NCBI RefSeq assembly: GCF_000576635.1
Contig: NZ_AVFL01000012.1
Coordinates: 62,001-126,000, forward strand
From: Skermanella stibiiresistens SB22
GTDB lineage: Bacteria; Pseudomonadota; Alphaproteobacteria; Azospirillales; Azospirillaceae
Reading direction: 5' to 3'
Length of the DNA: 64,000 nt
Position numbers and translations under genes: made by a program. Positions 37,777 through 47,256 of the stretch are shown piece by piece. Below the pieces are notes generated by a model that was not told where the DNA came from, searched no databases, and was given only the letters and a program-made list of their open reading frames with translations. The first letter of the stretch is position 1. The number at the start of each line of letters is the position of its first letter.

Positions 37777-38322
37777 TCAGGTTCGGTCGTACAGGTCCTG
37801 GAACCAGCGGAGCCGGGCTTCGACCTGAGCGATATCATGGTCGAGCCATTCCGACAGGTGGCCCGGATCGCCTTGGTGATGGCGTCGCAGATCCTGCAGA
37901 CGCGCCAGTTCCGTTTCGTACAGTCCAGCCAGGAGATCGATCTGCTCTTGCTGGTCGGCTTTCTCCAGAAGATGCAGGAAGCGTAGCTTGAGGGTGATGA
38001 TCAGCTTGTTGAGATCATCCGACGAGGGAGCCCGGACATGCGCGCGCATCAAAGTCGTGAACTCGCGGCGGCCGGCTTCGGTCACCCGCAATACGGCGTT
38101 ATCTTCCATGCCGGTGCCGTCGACCGCCTCGATCGAGCCATCGTAGCGCAGCAATTCCAGCGACGTGCCCATCAGGTCGAGCGACGGACCGACGATGCGG
38201 CTGGTGAAATGCCGAATGGCGCCCGCCAAATCGGCGTAACGGAGCGAGCCCGCCTGGGCCAGCGTCCCGAGAACGGCGAGGCGGACGGCCTCTTTAGGCA
38301 TCAGTGAATTGTCACGGTACAT
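37777..38322 (-). CDS. PadR-like winged-helix transcriptional regulator
   Basis: The 181-residue protein starts at the ATG at 38322, with GAGGGAG just upstream (the frame runs on for 18 more codons). An N-terminal winged helix (MPKEAVRLAVLGTLAQAGSLRYADLAGAIRHF, residues about 8-85) is followed by a C-terminal helical dimerisation region (SSDDLNKLIITLKLRFLHLLEKADQQEQ). The layout matches PadR/MarR-type repressors. Effector and targets are unknown; the neighbouring PRC-barrel gene is divergent and a possible target. Confidence 0.7.
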   Translation of the reverse strand: MYRDNSLMPKEAVRLAVLGTLAQAGSLRYADLAGAIRHFTSRIVGPSLDLMGTSLELLRYDGSIEAVDGTGMEDNAVLRVTEAGRREFTTLMRAHVRAPSSDDLNKLIITLKLRFLHLLEKADQQEQIDLLAGLYETELARLQDLRRHHQGDPGHLSEWLDHDIAQVEARLRWFQDLYDRT

Positions 38323-38517
38323 GGTGCCACTCCCTCGGAACGTTCCATCGGCTTGAGATAGAACATAATGCCGCACTCCTCAAATGTCCATAGATGACTT
38401 TGCGACGCATTCGCATTTAGGCGGGCGCGAATGGGATATGACCATCGTCATCGTGGGAACGCCAGACGCCACGTCCTGTTGAGGAGCGCTGGAAATTCAC
38501 AGCGCACGGAGACCATC

Positions 38518-39210
38518 GTGGCCCTTAAAACACTCCTGGCCGCCACCGCTCTTCTGACCACGGTCAGTGCGACGGGTCACGCCCAAGTGGCGCCCGAAAT
38601 GGGCGGACGGCAGTCGACCGATCGGATGGAAGATGTCCAGACGCCGGAGAGCCTGCCGGCGAGCCGGCAGATGGGTACGCCGGAGGGGACCCAACAGGCT
38701 AAACCGGCCGATCCGACCGTCCAGCCGCAAGGCGCCCGGCAACCCGCCACCGGACAACCGGGCGACACGGCGGCGACCAACGTCTCGCCGCCGCCGGGTT
38801 CCGGAGCCGTGACTCCTGGAGCCGGGTCGAACGCCCAAGCCAAGTCCGATACCGAAAAGCCAGCCGCCCTCAACACGACCGAGGCCCAGTCGCCGAACAA
38901 TACCCGGGGCGGTGGGGCGCTGGCGACCAATCAGGTCTATACCGAAGATCTGGCCGAAATGTCGGTCAGCCTCTCCGACAAGGAGGATTTCGGTAACGTC
39001 GCGGGTACCGTGCTGAACCTCGAGACGGGCCAGGTCGAGTCGCTTTTGATCAGCACCGGCGGACTGCTGGGCGCCATCGGAGACACCATCTACGAGGTTC
39101 CCTGGAGCAAGGTCGCCGGTGTCGACAAACGGGCCAAGGAGGTCAAGGTCAACGCGACCGAGGCGGAGGTTCACCCCCGCTCCGAGGATCAGGCCCGCCA
39201 GGGCAACTGA
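38518..39210 (+). CDS. Exported PRC-barrel domain protein
   Basis: The 230-residue protein starts at GTG 38518 behind GGAG. A signal peptide (ALKTLLAATALLTTVSATGHA) leads to a low-complexity P/Q/T-rich region (about 25-135), then a PRC-barrel-like domain (about 150-220; EDFGNVAGTVLNLETGQVESLLISTGGLLGAIGDTIYEVPWSKV). Exported PRC-barrel proteins with disordered heads are common in alphaproteobacteria and link to envelope stability; the precise role is unknown. It ends in a terminator shared with hemA. Confidence 0.75.
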   Translation: MALKTLLAATALLTTVSATGHAQVAPEMGGRQSTDRMEDVQTPESLPASRQMGTPEGTQQAKPADPTVQPQGARQPATGQPGDTAATNVSPPPGSGAVTPGAGSNAQAKSDTEKPAALNTTEAQSPNNTRGGGALATNQVYTEDLAEMSVSLSDKEDFGNVAGTVLNLETGQVESLLISTGGLLGAIGDTIYEVPWSKVAGVDKRAKEVKVNATEAEVHPRSEDQARQGN

Positions 39211-39235
39211 TTCCTCAAGATCATTTCTTGAAACG

Positions 39236-39259
39236 AAGGCGGCCCGGTCAGGCCGCCTT
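39236..39259 (+). terminator. Terminator shared by the PRC-barrel gene and hemA
   Basis: AAGGCGGCC and GGCCGCCTT form a perfect 9-bp stem with a 6-base loop between two convergent genes, followed by CTTCAA. It overlaps the last codons of hemA. Confidence 0.7.
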
Positions 39260-40465
39260 CTTCAATTCCAGCCGGCTCCAGACGTCGAGCAGAGCATCGA
39301 CCAGATGGTCCATGTCGGCGTCGGTGTGGAGCGGGCAGGGGGTGATGCGGAGCCGCTCGGTGCCGCGCGGCACCGTCGGGTAGTTGATCGGCTGGACATA
39401 GATGTTGTGCCGCTCCAGCAAGTCGTCACTGGCCTGCTTGCACAGGTGGGGATCGCCGACCGCGACCGGGACGATGTGGCTGACCGACGGCATCACCGGC
39501 AATCCGGCGTCGCCCAGGCGGCGCTTCAAGGTGGCGGCGCGCTCCTGGTGGGCGATCCGCTCGTCCTGGCTGCGCTTGAGGTGGCGGACGCTGGCGAGCG
39601 CACCCGCCGCGACCGACGGGGTGAGCGAGGTGGTGAAGATGAAGCCGGCGGCGTAGCTGCGGACCACGTCCACCAGCGCCGAGGAGCCGGTGATGTAGCC
39701 GCCCATGACGCCGAACGCCTTGCCCAGCGTGCCCTCGATGATGGTCATCCTGTCCATCACGCCATCCCGCTCCGCGACGCCGGCGCCGCGTGGGCCGTAC
39801 ATGCCGACGGCGTGGACCTCATCCAGGTAAGTCATGGCGCCATGCTTCTCGGCGACGTCGCACAACTCGGCCAGTGGGGCGATGTCGCCATCCATCGAAT
39901 AGACGGACTCGAACGCCACCAGCTTCGGCCGGTCGGCGGGCAGGCGGCTCAGCAACTGGTCCAGGTGTTCCGGGTCATTGTGGCGGAACACGTATTTCTC
40001 GGCGCCCGACTGGCGGATGCCCTCGATCATCGAGTTGTGGTTGAAGGCGTCGGACAGGATCACGCAGTTGGGCAGCAGCTTGCCCAGCGTGCTCAGCGTC
40101 GCCTGGTTCGAGATGTAGCCCGAGGTGAACAGGAGCGCCGACTCCTTGCCGTGGAGGTCGGCCAGCTCCCGTTCCAGCAACACGTGGTAGTGGTTGGTGC
40201 CGGAGATGTTGCGGGTGCCGCCGGCCCCGGCGCCGCAGGTTTCCAGCGCCTCGTGCATCGCGCGCAGCACGGCGGGGTGCTGGCCCATGCCGAGATAGTC
40301 GTTGCTGCACCAGACCGTCACTTCCTGGACGGTGCCACTGTCGCTGTCGTGACGCTTCGCCTTGGGGAAATTGCCCGCCCGGCGTTCCAGATCGGCGAAG
40401 ACGCGGTATCGGCCTTCGCGCTTCAGACTGTCGATCTGGTTCCGAAAGAAGGCTTCATAATCCAT
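39248..40465 (-). CDS. hemA: 5-aminolevulinate synthase
   Basis: The 405-residue enzyme condenses glycine with succinyl-CoA to 5-aminolevulinate, the first step of tetrapyrrole synthesis in alphaproteobacteria. The PLP lysine is K249 in [12 protein letters not shown], with the substrate-binding stretches [11 protein letters not shown] and [12 protein letters not shown] and cofactor residues in [13 protein letters not shown]. Length is normal for the family. The product feeds haem and sirohaem, the latter needed by the nitrite reductase and CobA in this same window. Confidence 0.96.
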   Translation of the reverse strand: MDYEAFFRNQIDSLKREGRYRVFADLERRAGNFPKAKRHDSDSGTVQEVTVWCSNDYLGMGQHPAVLRAMHEALETCGAGAGGTRNISGTNHYHVLLERELADLHGKESALLFTSGYISNQATLSTLGKLLPNCVILSDAFNHNSMIEGIRQSGAEKYVFRHNDPEHLDQLLSRLPADRPKLVAFESVYSMDGDIAPLAELCDVAEKHGAMTYLDEVHAVGMYGPRGAGVAERDGVMDRMTIIEGTLGKAFGVMGGYITGSSALVDVVRSYAAGFIFTTSLTPSVAAGALASVRHLKRSQDERIAHQERAATLKRRLGDAGLPVMPSVSHIVPVAVGDPHLCKQASDDLLERHNIYVQPINYPTVPRGTERLRITPCPLHTDADMDHLVDALLDVWSRLELKKAA

Positions 40466-40500
40466 GGCGGGTGATCCGTGAGTTCTCTTTTTTGGACAAC

Positions 40501-40517
40501 GTGTCAGAATTCGACAC
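40501..40517. promoter_or_regulatory. Inverted repeat upstream of hemA
   Basis: GTGTC-AGAATTC-GACAC is a 5-bp inverted repeat centred on a GAATTC palindrome, 36-52 bases before the hemA start. Promoters of hemA are often controlled by FnrL/FixK or similar; this box is not a clear FNR match, so the assignment is tentative. Confidence 0.25.
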
Positions 40518-40654
40518 TCTGAGGAACATGTAAACCGCTGGTCTCGCGGCGGGGCGCGTCACCGTGTCGCGGCGACGCGTCCGCACCCCAACCGCCCACA
40601 CGCGGCGAAACTAGACCATCCAGTCCATCTGGCATTGATCCTGGTCAAATCCAA

Positions 40655-40674
40655 CCGCCGTCACGCGACGGCGG
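40655..40674 (-). terminator. Hairpin at the 3' end of the aminotransferase gene
   Basis: CCGCCGTC/GACGGCGG form a perfect 8-bp stem with a 4-base loop. It overlaps the stop codon of the minus-strand aminotransferase gene and lacks a T tract. Confidence 0.4.
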
Positions 40675-42052
40675 CCAGACCTTTCTCGGTGACCATCGCC
40701 AGCGTGGCGTCCAGAGCCTTGCCGAAACGGTCGACCAGATCGTCCAGTTCAGCCGCGGTGATCACCAGGGGCGGGCAGAAGCCGATGGTGTCGCCCATGG
40801 CCCGGACGATCAGGCCATGGTCCTGCGCGAACCTCGCGACATGGCCGCCGATCGCCAGCTTGGGATCGAACGGCGCCTTGGTCACCTTGTCCGCGACGAT
40901 CTCGACGCCCGCGATCAGGCCGACGCCTCGGACCTCGCCGACCAAGGGATGGTCGGCGAACCGGCGGAGACCTTGTTGTAGGGTGGGAGCCACCGAGCGG
41001 ACATGGCCGACGATGTCGCGCTCCTGGTAGATTTTCAGTGTCTCCAGCGCCACGGCCGCCGAGACGGGATGGCCCGAATAGGTGTAGCCATGCCCGAAGG
41101 TGCCGATCTTCTCGGACTGGCTGACCATGGTCTGGTAGATCGGCTCCGAGATCATCACCGCCGCGATCGGAAGGTAGGCCGACGACAGCGCCTTGGCGAC
41201 CGTGATGATGTCCGGCTTGAGGTTGAAGGTCTGCGACCCGAACATAGACCCGGTGCGGCCGAACCCGCAGATCACCTCGTCGGCGATGAACAGGATGTCG
41301 TAGCGCTTCAGCACCGGCTGGATGTGGTCGAAATAGCTGGCGGGCGGCACGATGACGCCGCCAGCGCCCATCACCGGTTCGGCGATGAAGGCGGCGATGG
41401 TGTCGGGTCCCTCGGCCAGGATCAGCTGTTCGAGCTGATTGGCCATCCGGATCGCGAAATCCTCCTCCGTCTCGCCGTCCTCGCCGTAACGGTAGAAGTG
41501 CGGGCAGTCGGTGTGGAGGATGCCAGCGATCGGCAGGTCGAAATCGCGGTGGAGATGCGGCAGGCCGGTCAGGCTGGCAGACGCCACGGTGACGCCGTGA
41601 TAGCCCTTTTGGCGGGCGATGATCTTCTTCTTGTTCGGGCGTCCAAGGGCGTTGTTGTGATACCAGACCAGCTTGACGACGGTGTCGTTGGCCTCCGACC
41701 CGGAACTGGTGAAGAAGACCTTGGACATCGGCACCGGCGCCATTCCGATCAGCGCCTCGGCCAGGTCGATGCCGGGGTCATGCGCCTTGTGCCCGAACGA
41801 ATGGTAGAACGGCAGCTTCCGCATCTGGCGCGCCGCCGCCTCGACCAATCGTTCCTCGCCGAAGCCCAGGGACGTGCACCACAGGCCGGCCATGCCCTCG
41901 ATATAGGACTTGCCCGAGTCATCGAAGACATGGACGCCCGAGCCCCGTTCGATCACCAGCGGTCCGACCGTCTCATGGGTCTTCAGGTTGGTGTAGGGGT
42001 GCAGGTAGAACGCCTTGTCGCGGCTTGCCGCCGAATTCCCGACATTGGTCAT
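40661..42052 (-). CDS. Class III PLP aminotransferase (omega-amino acid/diamine:pyruvate type)
   Basis: The 463-residue enzyme has the class III features: PLP lysine K287 in TVAKALSSAYLP, the aspartate in FIADEVICGFGRTG, and the SSGSEANDT phosphate-binding loop. It resembles beta-alanine, putrescine or 4-aminobutyrate:pyruvate transaminases. Which amine it uses cannot be told. It lies upstream of hemA on the same strand, with 195 bases between, and could contribute to polyamine or amine catabolism. It has no operon partners. Confidence 0.85.
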   Translation of the reverse strand: MTNVGNSAASRDKAFYLHPYTNLKTHETVGPLVIERGSGVHVFDDSGKSYIEGMAGLWCTSLGFGEERLVEAAARQMRKLPFYHSFGHKAHDPGIDLAEALIGMAPVPMSKVFFTSSGSEANDTVVKLVWYHNNALGRPNKKKIIARQKGYHGVTVASASLTGLPHLHRDFDLPIAGILHTDCPHFYRYGEDGETEEDFAIRMANQLEQLILAEGPDTIAAFIAEPVMGAGGVIVPPASYFDHIQPVLKRYDILFIADEVICGFGRTGSMFGSQTFNLKPDIITVAKALSSAYLPIAAVMISEPIYQTMVSQSEKIGTFGHGYTYSGHPVSAAVALETLKIYQERDIVGHVRSVAPTLQQGLRRFADHPLVGEVRGVGLIAGVEIVADKVTKAPFDPKLAIGGHVARFAQDHGLIVRAMGDTIGFCPPLVITAAELDDLVDRFGKALDATLAMVTEKGLAAVA

Positions 42053-42621
42053 TTGTCGCTCTGCTTGTTCCGATCCGACTAGATCCCTCGAGCCCGATCG
42101 TAGCGCGTCGGCGTCGGCGCCACCACGGAAGTTTGAGGCGGGCCCGCCATGCGGGGGATTGGATCGCCGCGCAACCTTGTCCGAGGCGCTGCCCCTGGTG
42201 ACAATAATGCGACCACTACCCCTTCTAGGGGATTGGTGATTTCGAAGAATTGAATGATGATCTTGTGGTGATGGACTGAAGATTTAGTTCGTTGCTGTCC
42301 GCGATGACGAGTTGAGGTTGAGGCTAGGCTGCTGAGGATCAAAATTTGTTCATGGTTCTGCGCGCCAGTTACGCAGGGTGATGCAAGTTTAGTCATCGGA
42401 TGTTTTAGATAATGTGCATCGGCGGCGCGGCTTTGGTCTGAATTCTGAAGGTCGTCACTCAAGAGTACCCAAATAAACCACTGGGATATCTAAACAATTT
42501 TATGGTTCTGTGAGGTTTTTGGAATATGGGTTTTGCTCAAATCATCTCGATCGACGGCTTCATGCCCCGGAATTGGTGAATCCGGTTACTGCGACCCAGC
42601 ACGCCTTGAGGAGACTTTACT
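42053..42621. other. 569-base intergenic region, AT-richer part upstream of the glycosyltransferase
   Basis: Between the divergent aminotransferase and glycosyltransferase genes the stretch 42230-42620 is visibly richer in A and T. It contains a 5-bp hairpin CCCCT-TCT-AGGGG at 42218-42230. One 127-codon open frame on the minus strand (42079-42462) lacks a family, a signal or a sensible ribosome site. No RNA gene or known operator was seen. Confidence 0.5.
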
Positions 42622-43824
42622 TTGACCATGCAGCCGAATGACGCCATCTCCCTGGGCAACATGATCGAGGCTCCCGCCGCCGGAACTGGGGCTGGGACTG
42701 GGGAGGCGCCGTTCCGGATCGCCGTCTTCCTCCAGGATCTCTATGGCGGCGGCGCGGAACGCGTGATGCTGGCGCTCGCGACCGGCATCGCCCGACGCGG
42801 CATCCCGGTGGACCTCGTCCTGGTGCGGCGCGAGGGCGCCTATGTCGAGGACATCCCCGCCAATGTCCGCGTGATCGAACTCGGCAGCCGGCGCACCGTC
42901 AACAGCGTCATGGCGCTGGCGCGCTATCTCAAGCGCGAGCGGCCGACCGTCCTGCTGACGGCTTTGGTCCACGTCAACATCGCGGCCCTGCTGGCGCGCC
43001 TGATCGCGGGCGGATCGACCCGCATCGCCATCACCGAGCACAACCAGATCAGCCGCAACATGGGGCCGACGGCCTCGTCGACCGTGCGGATGGCCTATCG
43101 TCTGGTGCCGTACCTGTATCCCCGCGCGGCGCGGATCATCGCCGTGTCCGCCGGCGTGGCGGACGACCTGACCCGCTTCGCCCGAATCAAGAGAAGCCGG
43201 ATCGAGGTCGCGCACAATCCGGTGGTGACCGAGGACCTGCTGACCCGCGCCGCCCAGCCGGTCAACCATCCCTGGCTGGCGGAGGGTGAGCCGCCGGTGA
43301 TCCTGGGGGTTGGTCGGCTGTCGGAACAGAAGGATTTCGCCAACTTGCTGCGCGCGTTCGCCCGCTTGCGCGCCAGCCGTCCGGCCCGCCTGATGATCCT
43401 GGGCGAGGGCAAGCTGCGGCCCGAGTTGGAGCGGCTGGCGGATGAGCTTGGGATCGCCGCCGATGTCCAGCTTCCCGGTTTCGTCGACAACCCCATGGCG
43501 TTCATGGCGAAGGCGTCGCTGTTCGTCCTGTCGTCACGGTTCGAAGGGCTGCCGACCGTCCTGATCGAAGCGATCGCCTGTGGCACCAACGTGGTCTCGA
43601 CCGATTGCCCCAGCGGCCCGAGCGAGATCCTGGAGGGCGGCAGGCTCGGCGGGCTGGCGCCCGTGGGCGATCCGGAAGCCCTGGCGCGGGCGATGGGCGA
43701 GGCGCTGGAGAATCCGGTCCCGGCGGCCCTGCTGCGCGCCAAGGCTGACGAGTTCACCGCAGACCGCGCGGTCGACCGCTACCTGGAGCTGCTTCAGCCG
43801 GCGGCGGCACGTTCCCTGGCTTGA
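42622..43824 (+). CDS. GT4-family glycosyltransferase
   Basis: The 400-residue protein has the GT-B fold: an N-terminal domain starting FRIAVFLQDLYGGGAERVMLALATG (a GGAE donor-site loop) and a C-terminal GT4 domain with ILGVGRLSEQKDFANLLRAFARL and the E-x7-E motif FEGLPTVLIEAIACG. Such enzymes build exopolysaccharide, LPS or glycan parts. Start TTG at 42622 has GAGGAG 8 bases before; an ATG at 42628 would be 14 bases from it. The 3' end overlaps the convergent cobA gene by 31 bases and includes the start of a tandem repeat. Confidence 0.85.
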   Translation: MTMQPNDAISLGNMIEAPAAGTGAGTGEAPFRIAVFLQDLYGGGAERVMLALATGIARRGIPVDLVLVRREGAYVEDIPANVRVIELGSRRTVNSVMALARYLKRERPTVLLTALVHVNIAALLARLIAGGSTRIAITEHNQISRNMGPTASSTVRMAYRLVPYLYPRAARIIAVSAGVADDLTRFARIKRSRIEVAHNPVVTEDLLTRAAQPVNHPWLAEGEPPVILGVGRLSEQKDFANLLRAFARLRASRPARLMILGEGKLRPELERLADELGIAADVQLPGFVDNPMAFMAKASLFVLSSRFEGLPTVLIEAIACGTNVVSTDCPSGPSEILEGGRLGGLAPVGDPEALARAMGEALENPVPAALLRAKADEFTADRAVDRYLELLQPAAARSLA

Positions 43825-44645
43825 TTGGCCCTGGCTTGATTGACCCTGGCATGATTGGTCCTCGCGTGACCTGACACTTGAACCGGCGTGTCGGGAGGGC
43901 GGTGGTCGATCACGGCGCCGATCATCACCAGGGTCGGTCCGTCGCCCAGCTCGGCCGCGGCGCGGGCGGGTAGGGTTTCCAGGGTGGCGAAGCAGCGACG
44001 CTCGTCCGGGCGGGTGCCGTTCTCGATCGCGGCGGCGGGGGTGTCGGGGGACAGGCCGGCCTCGATCAGCTTGGCGGAGAACACGGGGAGCTGGCTCCGC
44101 CCCATGTAGATCGCCAGCGTGCCATCCGGGTTGGCGAGCCGGCCCCAGTCCATCGCGTTGGTCGCGTCCTCGTCCAGGCAGTGGGCGGTGACGAACTGGA
44201 TCGAGCGGGAAACCCCCCGCAGGGTCAGCGGGATCTGGGCGGCGGCGGCGCAGCCAAGCGCCGCCGTGACGCCGGGAATGATCGAGACGGCGACGCCGTG
44301 GCGGCGCAGGTATTCCGCCTCCTCGCCCGCGCGGCCGAACATCAGCGGGTCGCCGCCCTTCAGCCGCACGACGTCGCGGCCGAGCATGGCGTGGTTCAGC
44401 AGCAGGGCGTTGATCTCCACCTGTTTCATGGAGTGGCGACCCGCCCGCTTGCCGACGGCAATCAGCAGCGCGTCGACGTCGGCGAATTCCAGCACGCCGT
44501 CGCCGACGAGGTGATCGTACAGGATGACATCGGCCCGCTTGATCGCGCGGACGGCGGCCAAGGTCAGCAGGTCCGGATCGCCCGGTCCGGCTCCGACCAA
44601 CTGGACGGTGCCGGGGAGGTCAGGCAGCATGGTCGCATCCGACAT
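43794..44645 (-). CDS. cobA: Uroporphyrinogen-III C-methyltransferase
   Basis: The 283-residue enzyme methylates uroporphyrinogen III twice with SAM to give precorrin-2, the precursor of sirohaem for nitrite reductase. The signature VQLVGAGPGDPDLLTLAAVRAI (residues 14-35), LKGGDPLMFGRAGEEAEYL and the P-loop-like VIPGVTAALGCAAAA are all clear. The last 20 residues are a repeat of NQAR-type units from a 15-base tandem repeat, beyond the catalytic domain. Its start overlaps nasA by 26 bases, so it is the last gene of the nitrate operon. Confidence 0.93.
   Translation of the reverse strand: MSDATMLPDLPGTVQLVGAGPGDPDLLTLAAVRAIKRADVILYDHLVGDGVLEFADVDALLIAVGKRAGRHSMKQVEINALLLNHAMLGRDVVRLKGGDPLMFGRAGEEAEYLRRHGVAVSIIPGVTAALGCAAAAQIPLTLRGVSRSIQFVTAHCLDEDATNAMDWGRLANPDGTLAIYMGRSQLPVFSAKLIEAGLSPDTPAAAIENGTRPDERRCFATLETLPARAAAELGDGPTLVMIGAVIDHRPPDTPVQVSGHARTNHARVNQARANQARERAAAG
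43814..43873. repeat. 15-base tandem repeat across the cobA 3' end
   Basis: Three good units (CCCTGGCTTGATTGG type) and a fourth degenerate one lie head-to-tail. In the cobA frame they encode VNQAR/ANQAR-like units. The glycosyltransferase stop falls inside the first unit. Confidence 0.75.
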
Positions 44646-47256
44646 CGACGATCAACTCCTTCAACTCCGGGATGCACGACCCACAATTGGTCCCGGCCTT
44701 CAGCGCCGCGCCGATCAGCGCCACCGAGGTCAGGCCCTGGTCGAGGATGGCGCGGGTGATGCGGGCTAGGCCGACATTGTGGCAGGCGCAGACGATGCGG
44801 CCCTCGTCGGGCGTTTCGGCGGGCACCCTGCCGCTCAGCAAGGCGCCGCGCGCCGCCGCGGCCAGCGCGTCGCTGGCGAACAGGCCGACCAGCCAGTCGC
44901 GCGCTGGCAAGGCCGGGCCGAGGCTGAGGAATAGGCAAGCCTCCAGCCGGTCGTCGTCGAGCCGGGCCCAGCGATGAGCGCCGCGCCGCGCGTCGTGGTA
45001 ATCGATGCCGGGGAGCTGGGGCAGCAATGCCTCGGCCCATGCCGCGACATCCGGCGGCGCGGCGGTTCCGGCCAGCGTCAGGACCGAGCAGCCCGCCGCC
45101 GTGATCCGCGACCAATATTCCGATGCCGGTCCGGGATCGGGCGCCGCGTTCCGGGTGATCAGGAAGGCGCTCCAGGCCGGCTCGAACGGCTCCAGGCCGA
45201 TGGCGGTGTGCTTCAGTTCGGGCTGGCCGGAAACCGCGTCGGTGATTGGCGCCACCAGCGCGTTGATGGCGCCTTCCGCCGAAAACCGCCGGTTCCAGTG
45301 CATCGGCGCGAAGACCTCGCCCGGCGCCTGATCCTCGGTCACCCGAACCCGCAAGGCCGCCCGCCCTTGGGCCGAGCGCGCCACCGCGAGTCCGCCATCG
45401 GCCAAGCCCGATGCGGCGGCGTCCGCCGGGTTGATCGCGACGAAGGGCTCCCCGATATGGCCGGAGAGGCGCGGCACCCCGCCGGTGCGGGTCATGGTGT
45501 GCCACTGGTCGCGGATGCGCCCGGTGTTCAGCGCCAGCGGATACTCCGCGCTGGTCGAGGTCGCGGGCGCCACCGCCCGCACCGGCACGAAGGCGGCGCG
45601 TCCGTCGGCCGTCGGGAAACGCCCGTCGCCAAACAGCCGGGCGGTGCCGGGCGCCGGCCACTGGGCCGGCTCCAACGCGTCGTAGTCGATGTTGGCGAGA
45701 GCCGCGATGTCGAAGACCCGCTCGCCCTGGTTCTCGAAGCCGGAGAGATCGGCGTGCTCGCGGAAGATATCGGCGGGTGATTGGTACGCGAAGGCGTCGC
45801 CCCAGCCCATTCGGGCCGCCACCTGGGCGATGATCCACCAGTCCGGCTTCGCCTCGCCCGGGGGTGGCAGGAAGCCGCGTTGGCGCGAGATCCGGCGTTC
45901 GGAGTTGGTGACGGTGCCGTCCTTCTCTCCCCAGCCGAGCGCGGGGAGCAGCACGTCGGCCAAGGCAGTGGTGTCGGTCTCCCGGACGCAGTCCGAGACC
46001 ACGACGAAGTCGCAGCCGGCCAGGGCGCGGCTCACACGGGCCGTGTCCGGCAGGCTGACGGCGGGGTTGGTCGCCATCACCCAGACCGCCTTGACGGTGC
46101 CGGCCTCGATCGCCTGGAACAGGTCGACCGCCTTCAAGCCTTCGCGTCGGGCGATGGATGGCGCCCGCCAGAAGCGGCCGACCCGGTCGACCTCCTCCGG
46201 GGTGAAGCCCATGTGGGCCGCCAGCTGGTTGGCCAGCCCACCGACCTCGCGCCCGCCCATCGCGTTGGGCTGGCCGGTGACCGAGAACGGCCCCATGCCC
46301 GGCTTGCCGACCCTGCCGGTGGCGAGATGGCAATTGACGATGGCGTTGACCTTGTCGGTGCCGCGCGACGATTGGTTGACGCCTTGGGAATAGACGGTGA
46401 CGGTCGCCGCCGTCTCGGCGAACCAGCCGTAGAATTCCTGGATCTCGCCAAGGCCCAAGCCGCAGCCCGCCGCGACCGCGTCCATGTCGCAGGCGTCGTC
46501 GCCCGCCGCCAGGAACGTGTCGGCGAAGCCGTTGGTGTGGCGCGCGATGTAGTCCTGATCCAGCGCCCCGGCGCGGCCCAGATAGGCCAGCAGGCCATTG
46601 AACAGCAGCACATCGGCGCCGGGTTTCAATGCCAGGTGGAGGTCGGCGATGTCGCAAGTGGCGGTCCGGCGCGGGTCGATCACGACCACCCGGGTGCCGC
46701 GTTCCTCTTTGGCCCGGACGAGCCGCTGGTACAGGACGGGATGGCACCAGGCGAGATTGCTGCCGACCAGCACGACCAGATCGGCCTGTTCCAGATCCTC
46801 GTAGGTGCCCGGCACGACGTCGCCGCCGAACGCCCTGCGGTGCCCCGCGACGCTCGACGCCATGCACAAACGCGAGTTGGTGTCGATGTTGGCCGAGCCG
46901 ATGAAGCCCTTCATCAGCTTGTTGGCGACGTAGTAATCCTCGGTCAGCAATTGGCCGGAGACGTAGAAGGCGACGGCGTCGGGCCCGTGCTGGTCGATCA
47001 CGGCGCGGAAGCGTGCCGCCACCGTGTCGAGCGCCGCGCCCCACGACACGCGCTGGCCGGCGACCAGGGGATGCAGCAGCCGGCCCTCCAGTCCCAGGGT
47101 TTCCCCCAGCGCCGACCCCTTGGAGCAGAGCCGGCCGAAATTGGCGGGATGCTCCACGTCGCCCGCGATCGTCCAGCCCCCCGCCGTGTCGGGCGTGGCG
47201 GTCACGCCGCAGCCGACGCCGCAATAGGGGCAGGTGGTGCGGACGGCGCCCGTCAT
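44620..47256 (-). CDS. nasA: Assimilatory nitrate reductase, catalytic subunit
   Basis: The 878-residue molybdoenzyme reduces nitrate to nitrite. It has an N-terminal [4Fe-4S] site (CPYCGVGCG plus C48 in GRLCSKG), a molybdopterin oxidoreductase core, and a C-terminal BFD-type [2Fe-2S] domain with CACHNVGLAR and CGSCIPEL. The extra domain usually accepts electrons from ferredoxin or NAD(P)H reductase. It overlaps nirD by four bases and cobA by 26. The enzyme is probably cytoplasmic, with no signal peptide. Confidence 0.96.
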   Translation of the reverse strand: MTGAVRTTCPYCGVGCGVTATPDTAGGWTIAGDVEHPANFGRLCSKGSALGETLGLEGRLLHPLVAGQRVSWGAALDTVAARFRAVIDQHGPDAVAFYVSGQLLTEDYYVANKLMKGFIGSANIDTNSRLCMASSVAGHRRAFGGDVVPGTYEDLEQADLVVLVGSNLAWCHPVLYQRLVRAKEERGTRVVVIDPRRTATCDIADLHLALKPGADVLLFNGLLAYLGRAGALDQDYIARHTNGFADTFLAAGDDACDMDAVAAGCGLGLGEIQEFYGWFAETAATVTVYSQGVNQSSRGTDKVNAIVNCHLATGRVGKPGMGPFSVTGQPNAMGGREVGGLANQLAAHMGFTPEEVDRVGRFWRAPSIARREGLKAVDLFQAIEAGTVKAVWVMATNPAVSLPDTARVSRALAGCDFVVVSDCVRETDTTALADVLLPALGWGEKDGTVTNSERRISRQRGFLPPPGEAKPDWWIIAQVAARMGWGDAFAYQSPADIFREHADLSGFENQGERVFDIAALANIDYDALEPAQWPAPGTARLFGDGRFPTADGRAAFVPVRAVAPATSTSAEYPLALNTGRIRDQWHTMTRTGGVPRLSGHIGEPFVAINPADAAASGLADGGLAVARSAQGRAALRVRVTEDQAPGEVFAPMHWNRRFSAEGAINALVAPITDAVSGQPELKHTAIGLEPFEPAWSAFLITRNAAPDPGPASEYWSRITAAGCSVLTLAGTAAPPDVAAWAEALLPQLPGIDYHDARRGAHRWARLDDDRLEACLFLSLGPALPARDWLVGLFASDALAAAARGALLSGRVPAETPDEGRIVCACHNVGLARITRAILDQGLTSVALIGAALKAGTNCGSCIPELKELIVDVGCDHAA

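Noticed and set aside
42079-42462. Possible 127-residue minus-strand protein in the intergenic region
   Set aside because: No recognisable features, no good ribosome site and codon use unlike neighbouring genes; most likely non-coding.
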